Assembly (NCBI GenBank): GCA_963383645.1
Contig: OY726567.1
Location: 64,387,234-64,451,233, forward strand
DNA: 64,000 nt
Reading direction: 5' to 3'
Source: Muscardinus avellanarius
Taxonomy: Eukaryota; Chordata; Mammalia; Rodentia; Gliridae
The stretch's first letter is position 1. Every line of letters starts with the position of its first letter. A program made the translations under genes and the position numbers. The notes beneath the pieces were generated by a model. That model ran no database searches. It was not told where the DNA came from and saw nothing but the letters and a program-made list of their open reading frames with translations. This document shows, in pieces, positions 40,881-54,081 of the stretch.

Positions 40881-41080
40881 TGCTGGGTATGAAATCCAGG
40901 GGCCCTCTACATCCAGGCTACATTCCCAGACCTCTTTATATTTTATTTGGAAACAGGGTCTCACTAAGTTGCTGAGAGCCTCACTTAGTAGCTGAGGCTG
41001 GCTTCAAACCTGTGCAATCCTCCTGTCTCAGCCTCCCAAGTACTGGAATTACAAGTGAGTGTCACCACCCCCAACGTACA
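40842..41080 (-). repeat. (TG)n run and antisense SINE specific to unit B
   Basis: About 19 TG units, then 'ggtgctgggtatgaaatcca' to 'gtgagtgtcaccacccccaa'. Confidence 0.82.
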
Positions 41081-41219
41081 ATTTTCTTCTTTACAGATTT
41101 TATATTCTACAACTGTCCCATCTTAATATTTTCCACACACCTGTCTCATTAACTGATTAGCATATAAACTGATACCAGTAATAATTTAATTTCTACCCTA
41201 CTCTCTTATTATATACTAG

Positions 41220-42550
41220 TGTTACCAAGATCATTGCTCACAGACATAGAAAAATCAGTCCTTAAATTCATTTGGAAAAACAAAAAACCCAGAATAGCCA
41301 AAGTAGTTCTCAGCAATGAAAAACATGCAGGAGGAATCGCAATAACTGACTTTAAACTATACTATAAAGCCACTGTAATAAAAACAACATGGTACTGGCA
41401 CAACATCAGATCCATAGACCAGTGGAACAGATTAGAAGACTCAGAAATGAATCCACACACTCACAGCCAATTGATATTTGACAAATGGGCCAAAAACATA
41501 CAATGAAAGAAAGACAGTCTGTTCAACAAATGGTGTTGGAAAAACAGGTTATACATATGCAGAAAAATGGAATTAAATTCCACCTTCTCACCCTGCACAA
41601 GAGTCAATCTGAGATGGATCAAAGACTTGGAAATTAGACCAAATAATACAATTTAAAAAAGGGCAAGTGAACTTAATAGACACATCACGAAAGAAGAAAT
41701 TCAAATGGCCAATAAAGGCATGAAAAAACATTCAACAACATTGGCAATCAGAGAGATGCAAATCAAAACTACCCTGAGATTTCACCTAACTCCAACTACA
41801 ATGGAAATCATTCAAAACACAAACAACAACAAATGCTGGTGAGGATGTGGAGAAGTGGGAGCCCTAAAGCATTGTTGGTGGGATTGCAAATTAGTGCAAC
41901 CACTTTGGAAAACAGTATGGAGGATCCTCAGAAGAATGGGAACAAATTTACCATTTGACCCAGCAATACCACTTCTGGGTATCTATCCAAAAGAAAGCAA
42001 ACCAAACAATCAAATGAATCCATGTGTATCTATGTTCATAGCTGTGCAATTCACCATTGCCAAACTATGGAACCAGCCAAGATGTCCATCAACAATGGAT
42101 GAATGGATTACAAAAGTATGGGATATGTAAACAATGAAATTTAACTCAGCCATGAAAAAATACAATTACATCATTTTCAGGGAAATGAATATAACTAGAG
42201 GACATTATGCTAAGTGAGATTAGTAAGAAATTGGATGCTTTCCCTCGTATGTGAAAGCTAAAGTAAAATGGATCATAGGAGGAGCTCCAGGTGAAAAAGG
42301 AGATCCTATAGAAGAGCAAATCAGGCAACCTAGCTGAAAGGATAGGAGGTGGGGAAGCTCTATAAAGAACATGATGTACTTAGACAAACATATTGATGTC
42401 AACCACTAAGCCAAGCATGGGAGGAAGGGTTGGGGTCTGAATGGGGTGGGGATTGGACGGGGGCTGACTGGGTGATGTGTGCATGTACGTCTACACAAAT
42501 TTTTTTATCCCATTATGATATATGAATACAATGAACCAAAAAAACAAAAA
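41220..42550 (+). mobile_element. 5'-truncated L1: ORF2 C-terminal part and 3' UTR
   Basis: It enters ORF2 near its C-terminal third (41,219-41,506: [31 protein letters not shown]). After an internal deletion and stops it continues to the C-terminal fragment (41,855-42,130: HCWWDCKLVQPLWKT). It ends with a 3' UTR whose last 150 bp (42,390-42,545) match the terminus of the half-L1 copies. Inactive. Confidence 0.9.
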
Positions 42551-42680
42551 GAAGAAACAGAGTTTCACTAAATTCCGAAGGGCCTCACTAAGTAGCTGAG
42601 GCTGTCTGCGAACTATGATCCTCTAGTCTCAGCCTCCTGAATGCTGGGATTACAGGTGTGCACCACCACTCCCAGCATAA
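42551..42680 (-). repeat. Partial antisense SINE
   Basis: 'gcctcactaagtagctgagg' to 'gtgcaccaccactcccagc'; the right half is missing. Confidence 0.7.
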
Positions 42681-43079
42681 AGTGATTTTAATAGTCCACA
42701 AGCATTAACTCCTTGAGGATGAGACGAGATTTCCTTAAACATCACATAAATAAGCAATTTGCTTTTCACATTAATCCTTTGCTAACTATAAAATTGGTCA
42801 TTTTGCCTATTCCTACTTAGCCTACTGACATTTTGCTTCAAGGGGATAAACTTTTGAAATGAATATTTACTAAGCAGATTTACTACATCCTTGATAACTT
42901 TTATTAATCTTATTTCACTATTGATTGGTCAAGGCCAGTTTTAGGTACAGAAAATATCTGGTTATGATCCTCATGTTATTCATCTATCAATTGGTAAAGA
43001 TCATTTTAACCATTTATTAAAACTTAATGTTAATGAAAAATTAATTTAGCTGATTATATTGATTTTATTAATTGTCATT
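42681..43079. other. Unassigned sequence before the retroviral remnant
   Basis: No gene was recognised. It may be part of the same ERV, but nothing diagnostic is visible. Confidence 0.4.
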
Positions 43080-44320
43080 GCCAGCTGGAAAAATGGGGGG
43101 GATTTTCTTAAGTGGACAGACTGGATTCTTTCCTCCATAGTAAGTAGAGACTCTCTTGCTCATGCAAAAACAGTATTTGTAGATGCCACTAAAAACCACA
43201 AGGCCGTGTACTAGACAAGAGTAACTAGAAAGTCTATCAGACTGCATATTCTTTTATCCAACAAAATAAACTTTATATTATAGCCCAGATTCTAACTAAA
43301 TTTCCTGGTAGGCTTAATATAGTTCCTGGTGCTGCATGTAGTGTCTTTGTAATTCAACAACTAAGTACTAGAGTGATTAGTACTCAACATTCAATACTTG
43401 CTGCTTTTTTCCCTTCCTTACAGGCTATTCTTCCCTGTCCCAAACACTCTGTGTTTATCACACACCTCTGTGCTTACTCTTCTCTTCCAGGACTGATGTT
43501 TGGGGTAGTGAGCACGCAGATAAATTTGTTTCTTTTGCTACTGCTGAAAAACAACATACTGCCCTGCATAATAATGCAGGATCTTTACACCACACATAAA
43601 AGATTCCTTGGAAAAGAGCTAAGCAAATATTTAAACAATGACCTATATGTCAACCTTTACATTTAAGGCCACTTGCTCAGGGAGCTAATTATCGAATCCT
43701 CCAACCTAATAAAATCTGGAAAATAGATATTACCTATTACCCTGCTTTGGGTAAACTGTTACATACATGTTTGTATTGATATCTTCTCATATTTGATATG
43801 GGCTTCTGCTCTGACTGGTAAAAAGACTAAAGTAATTTGTCAGCACTCAATAAAATGCTTTTCCATAATGGAGATTCCTGCTCATTTAGAAACAAATAAT
43901 GGTCCTGCATATACTTCCACAGTCTTCAGTCTCTTTTGTGCTAATTAAGATATAAAACATGTCACAGGATTGCCATACAGTCTTCAAGGTCAAGGTATTG
44001 ATGAGCATGCCCATCATAACTTAAAAATGCAATTAGAAAAAATAAAAAAGGGGAATGGGGTATCTGGCAAAATTCTCTGGAGCACGTAGTGCATGATCAG
44101 TCTTCTGATTTTTCTTACTCCCCTTCAAAGCCTGCAAGAATGGTCTGACGAGGTTGTTCCTTTGTATGTATTCCCCACGTGACCTTTTGCATTCAGTCCT
44201 TTTTACTCTTTTTTAAATTTGCCACAAGGTGATATCCTTATTGCTGCTGAATAACTCTTTGAAGAAGCTCCTGTTCAACTGCTCAATAACCCAGTTAGGA
44301 TCCAGGACGCACTTACCTAA
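43080..44320 (+). pseudogene. Endogenous retrovirus pol remnant (RNase H and integrase)
   Basis: Reading the plus strand across several frames gives an RNase H-like start near 43,170 and integrase core text between about 43,660 and 44,060. The latter includes a DNGPAY-like motif near 43,900 and a [12 protein letters not shown] segment near 44,000 where the catalytic glutamate region is expected. Stops and indels are frequent (for example the stop just before the 43,900 motif context and in the integrase N-terminus). The arrangement pol then env and the motif style suggest a class II (betaretrovirus-like) element. No gag or 5' LTR was seen. It is absent from unit A. Confidence 0.72.
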
Positions 44321-44329
44321 CAATGGAGG

Positions 44330-46060
44330 ACTAGGATTTTAATAACTAAAGGACAAGTGTATGGTAGTTCTCTTGCAGATGGCCAATATCAAAGACATTC
44401 CAGTGCAGGCAATGGCTGCTCTCAACCTCCAGGATGTCTTGGCCACAGTTCAGCCTGCTGGGGGCAGATAATAACCCTTACTAACCAAGGTCTTCAGGTC
44501 CTCACAAATACAGGTCGAGAGCTTACTCCAAAAAAATCTGTTTCTTGCCATGATTGTCATCCTCAGTCTTATGCTGACTCAAGCAGGTGCTTATCAGTAT
44601 GGGGCCTACATTCTTCATCTTTTGTTGTGGTGGTTGGCTGGAATGAACATTCTGTTTACATTCTAGTAAAGGATACCCTGCTCCCACCTCCTGGGAAACA
44701 GGATGACCACCTTTCTCTGAGAAGGAGGGAAACTTTTATAATTTCACTCTGGGGTATTATGAGCCTCCTCTCTGTGTGGGCTCTGGATTGGGTTTGCTAA
44801 GGGGAACCATGAATGGATGTATATTTTACCTCCACAGAACCATCAGAGAATGCAAAGGGAAATGCTGAAGACTAAATCCATATAGTTTAATGTGAGTCAC
44901 CCCCTCTTTGTGGGCAAAGATTGGGGGCCACCCTGCCCAGTGTTTACATGCACTAACTTTCTTTATTCTTAGACTCAACTTTTATTTGGTGTAAGTCATA
45001 TCTAGTACTGAAACATATTTGTTTGTGCATAATCATACATTTACAGATTCGGGTCATCAGGGGAGTTTCCTTACCAAATACACAGAGCTAGATAGCAGTT
45101 GTACTCACTTTACATCTTCTTTTGCTATAAACTGGAGATTTCAATCCACAGATACTTTCTCTTCTCAGCTACCTGGATGGATTGATTATGGATAGGACCA
45201 CCTAGAACAAAAATTGAGCCCAAAGATTATACCTCAGGCCACCCTCAATAATATTTAAGGAATTAGCTGCTGCTTCTGCTACCATTGAACTTTGGAGTGA
45301 AAATTATTCTGACACAAGAAACTCAGCATCTACTTTGTCTTTTGACCAAAGCATCTATACACCAATTCCTGATTTTGTTAAGGTGCCTTTTGTATTAGCT
45401 GTGGGCAAGTTGCTATTTCATTATAATGAAAACCTGGTTTCTTGTGGCAACTGTCAACTGTACACTTGTGTATCATCAAATGTTTTTCCTCATTATATTG
45501 ATGTAATTGTACTACGATCTAATAGCAGTATATGGCTTCCTGTCTCTTTGACAGTCTTGGAAAGCATAACCTATGATTGCACTTGTAGTTCATCTTATTA
45601 AAAAATTAGGCAAGAGAGCCAAAAGGCTTGTTAAATGGGTAGTACTAGCTATTCTTGTATTAATTGTCATTGTAAGCACTGCTTCTGTTGCTGGGATCAT
45701 CCTACATTTCTCCATACAGACCAAAGAGTTTGTAGAAAAATGGCATAAGGATTCTCATAATCTTTGGGCAAAACAATAAAAGAGCTTAGGGACAAGTTTA
45801 GAATAAGTTGTCATCTGGTTAGGTAAGCAAGTATTAGTGACTCATAGGCAAATATTACTTAGATGTGATTGAAATAGCACCCAAGTTTGTATTACTCTTC
45901 AAAGGATATATGCTTCTAAACATGTATGGGATATGTTAAAAATGCATCTGTGGGAAATTTGTCAGATTTGACTGTTTCTATTGATGAATTTGCATCAGCA
46001 AATTAATGAAGATTTTTCCTCTGAATTGCCCAATTCCACCTCTGTGGAAGAGCTACCATC
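44330..46060 (+). pseudogene. Endogenous retrovirus env remnant
   Basis: This follows pol with a small overlap, as in class II ERVs. Broken open frames cover an outer-envelope part (44,357-44,800), a middle part (45,335-45,601) and a transmembrane-subunit start (45,573-45,779). A basic cluster at about 45,610-45,640 (KRAKRLVK) precedes a strongly hydrophobic run, where a cleavage site and fusion-type peptide would be expected. Frames are interrupted by stops and shifts and the 3' LTR was not found, so it is inactive. The assignment is by layout and motif style. Confidence 0.6.
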
Positions 46061-46089
46061 CTGTCTCCCTTGAGGGGTCACCACACCTT

Positions 46090-46390
46090 TGCAAAAACTT
46101 GAATCTAATTGTGTGGATTTCTTTAAGTCTTCTACTCTGCTCCACTGATCCATGTGTCTGTTTGTGTGCCAATACCATGCTGTTTTTATAATTATAGCTC
46201 TCTACTATAGTTTGAATCAGTTATGCTTCCTGTTGCTGAGAACTACTTTGGCTATTCTGTGTTTTTGTTGTTCCAAATGAATTTAAGAACTGATTTTTCT
46301 ATGTAAGGAATAACTTTGGTAATTTAATGGGTATTGCATTGAATCTCTAGACCACCTTTGAAGAATGTGCATTTTAATGATATTTATTCT
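46090..46390 (-). mobile_element. Antisense L1 ORF2 fragment
   Basis: The plus strand reads as reverse-complement L1 ORF2 ('gtctgtttgtgtgccaatac', 'gttccaaatgaatttaagaa', 'ttttaatgatatttattctg'). Shared homology with unit A resumes just after its end. Confidence 0.85.
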
Positions 46391-46397
46391 GCCTCTT

Positions 46398-46618
46398 CAA
46401 AAACATTGAGCACGGCATGTTGGTGGACACTTGTAATCCCAGCATTTGGAAATGTGAAACAGGAGGATCACAGTTAGAGGACAGCCTCAGCTACTACTTA
46501 TTGAGGCCCTTTGCAATTAATTGAGAACTTGTTTCAAAATGAAGAATAAATTATAGTGCTTGAGGTGTAGGACTAACGGAGAATGCCCCTGAGTTCAATC
46601 TTCAGTGTAAAAAAAAAT
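46398..46618 (+). repeat. B1/ID-type SINE, shared
   Basis: Counterpart of 11,264-11,490. Confidence 0.85.
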
Positions 46619-46638
46619 TTTTGGAGGTCCAATTTTTT

Positions 46639-46653
46639 GACATTTAAGTTTTT
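46639..46653 (+). other. Unoccupied target of the ACTB retrocopy
   Basis: GACATTTAAGTTTTT occurs once here and continues to aatgtcatttcag, exactly the sequence split by the actin insertion in unit A. Confidence 0.95.
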
Positions 46654-46929
46654 AATGTCATTTCAGTTTTTGACAAGCATGGGAGGTCCTTCATCTTCTA
46701 AAATCTTTTTCACCTTCTCTTTTCAATATTTTATAATTTTCCACACAGAGTTATTTTACCTTTATGGTTAGGTTTATTTCTAAGCTTTTCTCTAGGCTAA
46801 TCATAAATACAATGGAATAGTATTTTTAAAAATTAGTTTTTGTCAAGTATTCCCATTTCATTTTGAAATTAGGCACACTTTTATTTACAACCCAGACTAA
46901 ATTGATATTATTTCCTTTATATTGCTTTT

Positions 46930-47131
46930 TTGTTTTGTTATTGTTTTTGTAGTACTGAGGGTTGAACTCAATATTGTTTTTCATCTAATTTATACATGAG
47001 AGTTTTTTAAATTTTGAAATAAGATCTCAGCAATGATAGCTTTTATAAATTGCTGTGGCTGGCTTCAAACCTGTGATCCTCTTGTCTCAGCCTCCTAAGG
47101 ATTACATATGTGTATCACCATGCCTGGTTTA
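46930..47131 (-). repeat. Antisense SINE, diverged
   Basis: Counterpart of 13,640-13,836. Confidence 0.75.
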
Positions 47132-47762
47132 TTTTTTCTTAATCCTAAAAAGTATATTTAGACTGGATATTTTGATAAGTACCTATACTGTTAAATTTGT
47201 AGAAGGGAGAGGCAGAACGATCACAAGTTCAAGACCAGATTTTGTATCTTAAAAAAGTAATGGGTTAAAATTTTAAAAATTAAAAGGATATGGATGTAGG
47301 CTAGTGTTGTAATTCCAGTAGGTCTAATTCCCAACAGTGTAAAACAATTAATCTTTAGTTAAATACACTAGTATATACTTTTATATGAATGAAAACAAAA
47401 AATGGTGTTTATTCAACTAGAACCAAAAATGAACTAGTATAAAGAAATGTACTAGGTAAATGTTTCAAATATTAATTCACAACTCAGTATGGTATTTAAA
47501 TTCCATTGGAAATCAGAATAGAAGAAATCACAAACACAGTAAAGAAGTTTCTGCCAGAGTAGAGGGCTCATTTCCCCCAGGGAGGAGACGCACAACAAAC
47601 TCCAGCCAGCATTTCATCTATTAGGTCTATCAAACAAAAAGGGTCAGGGTTTTTGTAGGGTAATAATCAATTCTGGCTGTTCCTAAAGAAGGCAAGATTG
47701 AACTGTTACTTAGTATAAGTACTAATGGAGACTTCTTTCTGAGCATAAAAGAATGTAAGTTC
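47132..47762. other. Non-genic sequence with an old SINE remnant
   Basis: Collinear with 13,837-14,480. The decayed SINE spans about 47,160-47,335. No gene was seen. Confidence 0.55.
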
Positions 47763-47778
47763 AAATTACATCACATGG
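47763..47778 (+). other. Target-site duplication of half-L1 copy 3, 5' side
   Basis: AAATTACATCACATGG, repeated at 50,570-50,585. Unit A has a single AAATTACATCACGTGG near 14,470-14,485. Confidence 0.93.
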
Positions 47779-48578
47779 GGACTTCCGGGAAGATGGCGAC
47801 CGAGAAAAGCGGGGCTTAAGAGCCCTGCTAACAACCAATTTCCATTACCACAAAACCAGCGCCTTTCATAGCCAGAAAACACCATCACCAGAAAAACAAA
47901 AAATCCACCAGGCTCCAGAGAGAAAGCGGACTGAGAACAGAGCTCAGGGCCACAGAGGAGACACACGCGCCCGAGGACGCGGCAGCAGCGCCATACTGCC
48001 GGCGGCAGCGGCGAACTCATCGGACGCCTACAGCAAGCAGAGGTGAGCCGCTGAGGAACAGCCAGGCGGGATCTTTCGGCGCAGAGAGGATTTAAAGCTC
48101 CCAGTGGCTGAGCTCAGCACACGCTGCAGGGATTCAGAGTGGAAATCAAAACCAGAGAAGAAAAAATACACCAGCCTCATGGCCGAGGGCGTAGCCGCGG
48201 CGCCATATTGCCACCGGCGGCGGCAGCAGCAGTGAATTCGCTGAATCCAGCACAGCTACATCTGCGTACTCAAGAACAGTGAGTCAAATTGTGGGCCACA
48301 GAGGAGAAATCCCAGTACTGTACCTCACTGAGGTACTCACTGTACCTAGTGAGGGAGTGGTGGTGGCAGAGATACCACACCATAGGAGAACGTGCAACCT
48401 GGCACCCCCCATAGTTTAAAGCAGCCTCTACTGACTCCCTGGGTCAGAGACTCTGTGATAAAACCCAGTAAAGGAGTAGTGGGGTCTGAGATACTACTGA
48501 CTCGAGATCCAGAACACCTTAAGTGAAGTCATAGTGACCCAAGGGAAGAACCCAGAGAAGGCACAAACATCCAAAATC

Positions 48579-49496
48579 ATGGGAAAGAGGAATAATACTG
48601 GAGCAATAAATGCCCACAACCCCACAACATCAGAACCCGATAAAACTGAAAATCAGAGATTTCTAGAAGATCAAATCAGGAAAATAACTGTAGAAATAAT
48701 AGAGGTGCTTCGAAAAGAACTCAGAGAGAGCCAAAAAGAGATAAAGGATGCAATTAATGAAGTAAAGGCCTCAATTCAAAGCACAAACAACCGATTAGAC
48801 CACATGGAGAACAGAATCTCGCTCTTAGAAGATGAGCAATCCAAAAATGAACGCATAGTTTCTAATCTCGGAAAAAATATCCGACAGCAGGAATCTGACA
48901 TTGAAGAAATATGGGCCCATCTTAAGAGAGCTAACCTAAGAATAATTGGAATAGAGGAGGGAAAAGAAAGTGAAACCAAAGGGATCAACAATCTCTTCAA
49001 GGAAGTAATAGCAGAAAATTTTCCAAACATAGAGCAAGAGGTTGATACACAGGTCCAGGAAACTTATAGAACTCCCTTTAGACAGGATCGGAGAAGAGGA
49101 TCCCCACGCCACATAATTGTCAAAATGACCAATGTGGAAGCCAAGCAGAGAATCTTAAAGGCAACAAAAACAAAGGGCCAAGTGACATTCAGAGGCAAAC
49201 CAATTAGAATCACTCCAGACTTCCCAAACCAAGTCATGAGAGCCAGAAGGGCTTGGAGTAACATATTCCAAACTCTGAAAGAAAACAACTTCCAGCCAAA
49301 AATTTCCTATCCAGCAAAACTTTCTATCAAATTAGATGGAGAAATAAGAAGCTTCCATGACAAACAGAAACTGAAGGAATTTATGTCTTCAAAACCAGCG
49401 CTAGAGAAAATACTCAAAGAGATTAACTACAAAGAAGAAATAGGTAACACTCACCAGAACCAGAGAAACAAGAGTTTCCATCCAACAGACAACTAA
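48579..49496 (+). CDS. ORF1 protein of half-L1 copy 3, intact
   Basis: A 305-residue frame from ATG (GTG at 48,534 would extend it to 320). With copy 4 it forms a subgroup: SLLEDEQSKNE instead of SLLEDDHSKNE, HLKRANL instead of HFKRANL, and HIIVKM instead of HKVVKM. The RRM-like and C-terminal domains are complete. HIIVKM is the form usual in L1 ORF1 proteins, so copies 3 and 4 carry the more typical state at that site. Confidence 0.93.
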   Translation: MGKRNNTGAINAHNPTTSEPDKTENQRFLEDQIRKITVEIIEVLRKELRESQKEIKDAINEVKASIQSTNNRLDHMENRISLLEDEQSKNERIVSNLGKNIRQQESDIEEIWAHLKRANLRIIGIEEGKESETKGINNLFKEVIAENFPNIEQEVDTQVQETYRTPFRQDRRRGSPRHIIVKMTNVEAKQRILKATKTKGQVTFRGKPIRITPDFPNQVMRARRAWSNIFQTLKENNFQPKISYPAKLSIKLDGEIRSFHDKQKLKEFMSSKPALEKILKEINYKEEIGNTHQNQRNKSFHPTDN

Positions 49497-49729
49497 GATT
49501 GGTTATCTGTGGAGATTCATTATTTATGTTAGTCTTTTACCTATCTCTAAATTGTATTGTTTGCCTTTATTGTTGTTAATTTTTAGGATTTCTAGTTGGG
49601 ATATTAATATACCTTCAGATATAGCATTTGGAAATATTTTATCCAATTCTATTAGTAACTTTTAACTCTGTTTACATTGTCTTTGGATATACAATATTTT
49701 TTTTTTATTTTCTAGGGAGTTTGTATATT

Positions 49730-50195
49730 CTTCTGTTGCCTGTGCCATTGAAATCATATCCAAGAAATCACTGCCAATTTCAATGTTGTGAGGTTTTATG
49801 ACCCAGATTTTCTTCTAAAAGTTTATAGTCTTAAGATTTATATTTAGGTCTTTTATCTATTTTGAGTTAATACTTGTATGTGGGATTAGGTAAGGGTCCA
49901 ATTTTATTCTTTTCCATGTAATTATTATTTTTCAACAATATTTAGTTAAAAGATTATTATTTCCACCACCAAATGTTCGTGGAAACCTTGTCAAAAATAA
50001 CTTGACAATATAGGGAAGAATTTAGCTCTAGGCTTGTATTTAACTCCAATGGTTTATATATCTGCCTTTAGAACAGTACTACACTGTTTCAATTATTGTA
50101 GCTTTATATGGTTTGAAATCAGAAAATATATATCTGCTAGCTTTGTTCTTTTTCAAGATCGTTTTGGGTATCTAGAATTCATATTCCATATTAGG
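49730..50195 (-). other. Reversed L1 ORF2 fragment in half-L1 copy 3
   Basis: Same module as in the other copies, non-coding, minus-strand sense. Downstream (50,196-50,396) is sequence of unknown origin shared by all copies. Confidence 0.88.
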
Positions 50196-50569
50196 ATAGA
50201 TTTTTTTCTGAAAAATAAATATATAAATATATGATAGTTTCAACAAAAAAAACAGAAAAAAATATGCTCTGGTAAGAAAGAAAGCAAAAAGAAATATTGA
50301 AATGTTATCTTTAAATCATCAAAAGCTTGGCATCAGACAAATGAAACTGTTATGTGAGATTATCATTTTTAATTTTGGATAAATTGCTATAATACTAGAT
50401 GTCAACCACTAAGCCAAGCATGGGAAGGAGGGATGGGGAGGGAATGGGGTGGGGATCGGGTGGGGGCTGACTGGGCGATGTGTGCACGTATGTCTACCAA
50501 AGTTTGTATCCCACTATGATGTATGAATACAGTGCACCAATAAAATAAAATTAAAAAAAAAAAAAAAAA

Positions 50570-50585
50570 AAATTACATCACATGG
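50570..50585 (+). other. Target-site duplication of half-L1 copy 3, 3' side
   Basis: AAATTACATCACATGG directly after the poly(A) tail. Confidence 0.93.
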
Positions 50586-51148
50586 TATGCCGATGCACAT
50601 GTCCATATCCATCGTGTATGCAAGGACATTCTGAACCTGGTCCTCACTTGTCCTCTATATTCTCATAAGACTCATTCATAATTGTATGAAAATATCACTT
50701 TTATTATAAAAATTACAATGTCCATTCATTCAAATACAACTTATATGGGTGACATTCTTCAAGTGATTTGTAATGTCATTTTTTCAGAAAAGAGAATAGT
50801 AGAGAAGGGACTCGACAAGTTACCCAATAATGAGGTGTTGGCACCTGTACTGGTCCTATTCACTAAAGTGTGAAAGAAAGTGGAAGCATTTCATGTTTTT
50901 TGAAGATACCCTACATTTATTGAATTTCAATATTAAAACATCAGTTTACACAGTGATATTATATAAATAAAGTAAAATTAGCACAGTCTAAATGAAGCAG
51001 TTTAAAATACTTTGTATTCCGCTCTGTTAAAATACAGATGGCAAGCACTCAAACAATATTTTTTCTTTAAAGAGTGATGTTAAATTTTGCATTTTCTGTT
51101 TTTGCTACACAAATTTATAATGTTAGTCAATATTGAGAAGACAAATAT
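50586..51148. other. Non-genic sequence
   Basis: Collinear with 14,486-14,646 and 17,461-17,850, and lacking the half-L1 that unit A carries at the GGTGATATTC word. No gene was seen. Confidence 0.6.
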
Positions 51149-51159
51149 TTATAGATTTT

Positions 51160-51357
51160 TTTTTTTTTGGTGGTACTGGGGTTCCTGGAAGCCCTTCTAC
51201 CTCCGGGCTACACTCCCAGACCTATTTTTTTTAACATTTTTATTTGGGAACAGGGTCTCCTAAGCCAGCGCACACGGCTGGCTTCGAACCTGCGCGATCC
51301 TCCTGTCTCTGCCTCCCAAGCGCGGGGATTACAAGCGTGCGCCACCACGCCTGACTT
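51160..51357 (-). repeat. Young antisense B1/ID SINE specific to unit B
   Basis: 'ggtggtactggggttcctgg' to 'gtgcgccaccacgcctgac'. The target word TTATAGATTTTTT flanks it (about 51,149 and 51,357). Unit A has the unoccupied site near 17,847-17,862. Confidence 0.92.
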
Positions 51358-51689
51358 ATAGATTTTTTTAAAGAGTTGCTTATTTCTCTAGTGTCTTTAA
51401 AGATTTAAAAAATATCTAAGAATAAAGTAGTTCTTTCAAGGACTGTAAAGGACTTCTATACTGAACATTCTGCAGAATTTTAATAGAAAACAAAGTCTTT
51501 TTCACTCTAAAAAGAATTGGTAAAATGGTTTGTTGCATACATTCATAATTTGTTTCTTACCTTAATAAAGAAGCACAGTGTCTAGAACTCACACAGGAGG
51601 TTGAGTGGCCTCAAGATTATAATTCAACTGCTATCTTTTTCTTTTGCCATTAACCTGTTATCTTTAGAGTTAAGGAACAAGAAAAATAT

Positions 51690-52290
<601 letters not shown>

Positions 52291-52369
52291 AGGGACTCAT
52301 ATGCTGTGAACTTCTCTTTCTTTCTTTCTCTTTCTTTTTTTCTTTCTTTCTTTTCCTTTATTTCTTTCT

Positions 52370-52583
52370 TTTTTTTTTTTTTTTGTTACCGAGGAACCCA
52401 GGGCCATTCTAACTCTGAGCGACACTCCCAGCTCTATTTTTTTTATTCTGTATTTTAAAATATGGTATCACTGATTTGCAAAGAGTCTCACTAAGTAGCT
52501 GAAGCTGACCACGAACCAAAATCATCCTGTCTCAGCCTTCAAATGCTGTGATAACTAGTGTGTGCCAACACGGCTGGCAACCA
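52370..52583 (-). repeat. Antisense SINE, shared
   Basis: Counterpart of 18,838-19,066. The flanking (CTTT)n run has expanded at 52,315-52,375. Confidence 0.8.
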
Positions 52584-52585
52584 TG

Positions 52586-52720
<135 letters not shown>

Positions 52721-54081
52721 TTACTTACATTTGTAGTGTTCCTCTACAGTATGGATTCTCTGATGCATTTTGAGATTTGAGTTGTAAGCAAAAGCTTTAC
52801 TGCATTCTTTACATTTGTAGGGTTTCTCTCCTGTGTGGGTTCTCTGATGCTTTTTGATATTTGAGTTGTAAGCAAAAGCTTTACTGCATTCTTTACATTT
52901 GTAGGGTTTCTCTCCTGTGTGGGTTCTCCTATGCCTAACTAGATGTGAGGTATAGGAAAAAGCTTTACTGCATACTTCACATTTGTAGGGTTTCTCTCCA
53001 GTGTGGATTCTCTGATGCTTTTTGAGATTTGCATTATGAGCAAAAGCTTTACTGCATTCTTGACATATGTAGGGTTTCTCTCCAGTGTGGATTCTTTGAT
53101 GTGCTACAAGAGCTGAGTTCTGAGCAAAAGCTTTACTGCATTCTTTACATTTGTAGGGTTTCTCTCCTGTGTGGGTTCTCACATGCCTAGTTAGACTTGA
53201 GTTATGGGAAAAAGATTTACTGCACACTTCACATTTGTAAGGATTCTCTCCAGTGTGGATTCTTTTATGCACTCTAAGAGTTGAGGTATTGGAAAAAGCT
53301 TTACTGCATTCTTGACATTTGTAGGGTTTTTCTCCACTGTGGACTTCTTTATGCTGTATGAGAGTTGACTTCTGAGCAAAAGCTTTATTGCATTTTTCAC
53401 ATTTATAGAGTTTCTCTCCGGTGTGGATTCTTTTATGCATAATTAGTTCTGAGGAAGAAGAAAAAGATTGAATGCATTCTTTACATTTGTAGAGATGCTC
53501 TCTAGTGTGGCTTACCTGATGCTGCAAGAGAGTTGAGCTGTGAGTAAAAGATTCACTGCAATCTTTACATGGGTAGGTTTTCTCTCTAGTGTGGATTCTG
53601 TGAGGGACTACAAGAGCTGAGGTTTGAGCAAAAGAATTACCGAATTCTTTACATTTGTAGCATTTCTCTCCAGTGTGCATTCTCTGATGCTCTAGAAGAG
53701 TTGAGTTGTGAGTAAAGGATTTACCACATTCTTTACATTTGTTGGGTTTTCCTCTAGTTTGGCTTTTCTGATGCACATCAAGAGCTGATGCATGAGCAAT
53801 AGATAGACTACACTCTTGACACTTATACTGTATCTTTGCTGTATGAGATCTCAAATGTTCATCAGGATCAGAGAAGTGAGCAAAGGACTCACTGCATTCT
53901 CTGCCGCTGTGTAGGGTCTCTCCTTTGTCATCTACCTGATGTTGAGTAACCTGCGAACACAGATTAAAAGATTTATTACATCTCTTACATTTGCATGGTC
54001 CTCCATTAATGTTGGTTGTATTATGTTTACATAGATTTGATGATACTTCAGATGTTATTCTATATTTATTTCCCTCATTTC
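52721..54081 (-). CDS. Open C2H2 zinc-finger array (unit B)
   Basis: Open from the LTR edge to the stop. There is no ATG near the start; the first possible alternative start noted is TTG at 53,854, giving 377 residues. From there 13 finger units are present, of which 11 keep both Cys and both His. The first has lost its final His (HQKSQ) and the third has lost its second Cys (CKEFGNS). Contact helices include [80 protein letters not shown] and YNSNLKMH. Order and number differ from unit A in the middle of the array. It ends HYKCK inside a finger, as in unit A. Confidence 0.85.

Larger units (their letters stand above)
47779..50569 (+). mobile_element. Half-L1 element copy 3 (ORF1-only)
   Basis: A complete 2.79-kb element with the same order as the other copies: GGACTTCCGGGAAGATGGCG start, CpG-rich 5' region, ORF1 (48,579-49,496), reversed ORF2 module (49,730-50,195), L1-type 3' terminus (50,397-50,545) and a pure A tail of about 20. 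Perfect 16-bp target duplications and the long tail point to a very recent insertion. Confidence 0.96.
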
